Source of the DNA: Porticoccaceae bacterium
Lineage (GTDB): Bacteria; Pseudomonadota; Gammaproteobacteria; Pseudomonadales; Porticoccaceae
Direction: 5' to 3'
Assembly (NCBI GenBank): GCA_018664075.1
Contig: JABJOY010000086.1
Coordinates: 1 to 45,083 of the forward strand
Length of the DNA: 45,083 nt
The stretch's first letter is position 1, and each line of letters opens with the position of its first letter. Positions 43,075 through 45,083 of the stretch are shown in pieces. Made by a program: the position numbers and the translations under genes. The notes beneath the pieces are model-generated. The model was not told the DNA's origin. It was given only the letters and a program-made list of their open reading frames with translations, and did not search any database.

Positions 43075-45083
43075 ATGACAATCAGGACATGGTCGATCAA
43101 ACTGGCAGCCGGATCTGCTCTGGCCGCGTTACTCTACACCAGCGCCGCCATTGCCGTTGGCTTTGGAGAAATTGCACTCAAGTCAGCGCTCAATGAACCG
43201 CTCAATGCAGAGATCGAGCTGACCAATGTCGATGATATTGACGACAGCATGCTGCTGGTCAAGCTTGCCTCTCCCCAGGCCTTTACCCAGGCCGGTGTTA
43301 GCCGCGACTTTTACCTTACTGCCCTGGACTTTGCGGTGGGCAAAAATGCCGCCGGCGCCACCATTGTGCGAGTCACTACCAAACAGCCGGTTGTTGAACC
43401 CTATCTGGATTTTCTGGTGCAGCTGGAATGGCCCTCAGGTCGCCTGGTGCGGGAATATACCCTGTTACTCGATCTGCCTGTCTACTCCGAAGGCCAGGTT
43501 GCCCCTGCGCCGGTTAGCAAAGCGGTCTCTGGATCTGCCCCCAAAGCAGCTGCCGGCAAACAAACGCTTTCCGGTGATCAGCACAGGGTGGTGGTTGGCG
43601 ACACATTGTGGAATGTCTCCAAACGGCTGCGCCCTAGGGGCCTGACCATTCTGCAAACCATGGATGCCCTGTACAGCCAGAATCCCAGTGCCTTTGTGAA
43701 TGGCGATGCCAATCGCATGCAAGAGGGAGCGATTTTACGCCTGCCTTCCAAGACCGAGATCGGTGAAGAAGCGGGAGATATTGTTGCCAGCCAGATTGGG
43801 TTGGTTGCGCCTGCTGCCGAGGAGCTTGCTACTCAAGAGCCCGCTATTGAAGAGCTTGTTAGTGACCAGCAAGCAGAGGAACTATTCGCCGTAGATGAGC
43901 TGTTCCCGGAGTTAGACAGCAGTGCTGACCAGCAGGAGTCCGGTGGCGTTCTGGAATTGATTACCGCCTACGATGCATCTGAAGCCACCGAGCTGGCCAT
44001 TGCCGGTGACGGGCTGGAGTCTGAGGAAGGTCAGTTTCCTGAAGGGCCGTCAGAGGATGCCGATACCGCTGTGGCAGCTGAGGTTGACCAGGTAGACCAG
44101 CTAAATTCTGAGCTGGTGGTGACCCAGGATGAAATGAGCAAAACCCAGCTGGAAAATAACGAGCTGCGCGAGCGCATGGCTCTGCTGGAGGCTCAGGTCG
44201 ACACCATGGAAACCCTGGTAGATGTTGCCGAAGAGCAGGAGGCCGCTGTGCCCCCTGTGGCAAAAGCCAGCCCAGTTGAAGACTTTCAAGCCCAGTTAAA
44301 GGAGCAGCCCTGGTACCTGTGGTTGGGTTTAGGGGTGATTATTCTGGTTCTAGTCATGCTGCTGCGCAGAACCTCCAAAACTAGCCCGGACGATTCCGAG
44401 CAGCTGGACGAGAGTGCCGCAGGCGCTGGTTATCAGGACTATGATAACGGTACATCTGTGGATACAGGCGCCAATCTGCTGGTCGATGAGCTGGATGGTC
44501 TGGAGCTTGATCCGGAAGATAATCTGTTTGACGAGACCGACAAAGAAATCTTTGCCGAAGAGGATGCGGATGTCAGCCCGGAGATTTTTGATTCCATGGT
44601 TGAAGCCACTGCAGAGGCTGAAGTGTATCTGTCCCTGGGCAATATCGATCAGGCCATAGAGATTTTGCAGAAAGCCCGCGACGCCGATGCTGCCGACACC
44701 GCCAGCCGCCTCAAGCTGATGGAAGTGTTGTTTAGGGAAGGTCGCCGGGACGAGTTAAAGCCGATTTTCCTCGAGATTGAATTGACCGGCGATGAAGTTG
44801 CCACATCTATGGCCTCGGTGATTCTGGGGCCTGAAGAGCAAAAGCCCTTAGAAGAGTCCGAGCCAGAGTCCGAACCCTCGACGAACCAAGAAGCTTCAGG
44901 GGAGCAGGAGCCTTCAGCGTCTCTTAACGAAGATCCTGAGCCAGAGTCCGAACCCTCGATGAATCAAGAAGCTTCAGAGGAACAGGAGCCTTCAGCGTCT
45001 CCTAACGAAGATCCTGAACCAGAGTCCGAACCCTCGACGGATCAAGAAGCTTCAGAAGAACACGAGCCCTCAGCTCCTATTAA
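43075..45083 (+). CDS. fimV: FimV-like peptidoglycan-binding membrane protein (3' partial)
   Basis: At least 669 codons, open at the window end. Residues 1-27 signal peptide; FimV N-terminal domain GFGEIALKSALNEPLNAEIELTN; LysM domain HRVVVGDTLWNVSKRLRP to about residue 225; coiled coil (~345-385); transmembrane segment WYLWLGLGVIILVLVML (~412-430); then a cytoplasmic acidic region with a TPR-like part (AEVYLSLGNIDQAIEILQKA, ~510-565). FimV organises type IV pili, polar localisation and c-di-GMP-linked signalling in Pseudomonas. It follows asd as in Pseudomonas. Near the window end are 26-residue tandem repeats. Confidence 0.93.
   Translation, partial: MTIRTWSIKLAAGSALAALLYTSAAIAVGFGEIALKSALNEPLNAEIELTNVDDIDDSMLLVKLASPQAFTQAGVSRDFYLTALDFAVGKNAAGATIVRVTTKQPVVEPYLDFLVQLEWPSGRLVREYTLLLDLPVYSEGQVAPAPVSKAVSGSAPKAAAGKQTLSGDQHRVVVGDTLWNVSKRLRPRGLTILQTMDALYSQNPSAFVNGDANRMQEGAILRLPSKTEIGEEAGDIVASQIGLVAPAAEELATQEPAIEELVSDQQAEELFAVDELFPELDSSADQQESGGVLELITAYDASEATELAIAGDGLESEEGQFPEGPSEDADTAVAAEVDQVDQLNSELVVTQDEMSKTQLENNELRERMALLEAQVDTMETLVDVAEEQEAAVPPVAKASPVEDFQAQLKEQPWYLWLGLGVIILVLVMLLRRTSKTSPDDSEQLDESAAGAGYQDYDNGTSVDTGANLLVDELDGLELDPEDNLFDETDKEIFAEEDADVSPEIFDSMVEATAEAEVYLSLGNIDQAIEILQKARDADAADTASRLKLMEVLFREGRRDELKPIFLEIELTGDEVATSMASVILGPEEQKPLEESEPESEPSTNQEASGEQEPSASLNEDPEPESEPSMNQEASEEQEPSASPNEDPEPESEPSTDQEASEEHEPSAPI
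44863..45083 (+). repeat. 78 bp in-frame tandem repeat in fimV
   Basis: Units at 44863-44940, 44941-45018 and 45019 onward (cut by the window), each encoding a 26-residue Glu/Pro/Ser-rich block starting PESEPS. Copies are about 90% alike with mostly silent or conservative changes. Expected in a flexible linker. Confidence 0.9.

Overview
The window looks like a chromosomal segment of a marine gammaproteobacterium, most like the Cellvibrionales/SAR92-type or Pseudomonas-like lineages. This is inferred from gene content and order, not from a search. The pointers are thrS-infC-rpmI-rplT-pheST-ihfA, asd followed by fimV, AlkB with a TonB-dependent receptor, and mid-range base composition. No phage, plasmid backbone, transposase, integrase or CRISPR array is visible. 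Most genes are housekeeping or core metabolism. The unusual material sits between operons.

Layout. 1-2.8 kb: rmf and rlmKL plus a glutaredoxin-like gene. 2.85-4.6 kb: a small AT-richer patch holding two short accessory genes (YdeI-like, VOC/glyoxalase) bounded by three integron attC-like sites, then a YkgJ-type cysteine-cluster gene and a 2 x 35 bp tandem duplication. 4.7-12.7 kb: a YaiI-family gene facing the translation operon thrS-infC(ATT start)-rpmI-rplT-(terminator)-pheS-pheT-ihfA-merR-like. 12.8-13.5 kb: tRNA-Pro(GGG), a very strong palindromic terminator, and three tandem ~194 bp repeats that each end in a tRNA-like tail and show compensatory stem changes. 13.6-16.9 kb: an H-NOX gas sensor, an alpha/beta hydrolase and a membrane-anchored paraoxonase-like propeller. 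16.9-19.8 kb: XRE-cupin regulator divergent from tdh-kbl (threonine catabolism). 19.9-23.9 kb: TonB-dependent receptor and AlkB alkane hydroxylase. 24.1-27.8 kb: small genes (DUF2805, CIA30, cysteine-synthase-like, DUF1244, ABM-like, two small membrane proteins).

28.0-29.9 kb: a compact metal operon (outer-membrane protein, periplasmic HMA protein, MerT-like membrane protein, CsoR-family repressor). It has a CsoR-like operator lying on the promoter and touching the first start codon, and it ends next to tRNA-Arg(ACG). 30.0-31.8 kb: Lrp-type regulator divergent from alanine dehydrogenase. 31.9-38.5 kb: cmoB and cmoA (wobble-uridine modification) separated by slyX and an aldehyde dehydrogenase, then an M16C protease. 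38.6-45.1 kb: LysR regulator divergent from leuC-leuD-asd (no leuB between leuD and asd), then fimV running off the window end.

How the genes may work together: AlkB, the adjacent receptor and the ALDH3-type dehydrogenase are consistent with use of alkane- or lipid-type carbon. tdh-kbl and ald feed threonine and alanine carbon into glycine, acetyl-CoA and pyruvate. The strongest candidates for something under-described are the tRNA-Pro-linked repeat RNA, which resembles in plan the E. coli tyrT rtT repeats, and the four-gene metal operon.
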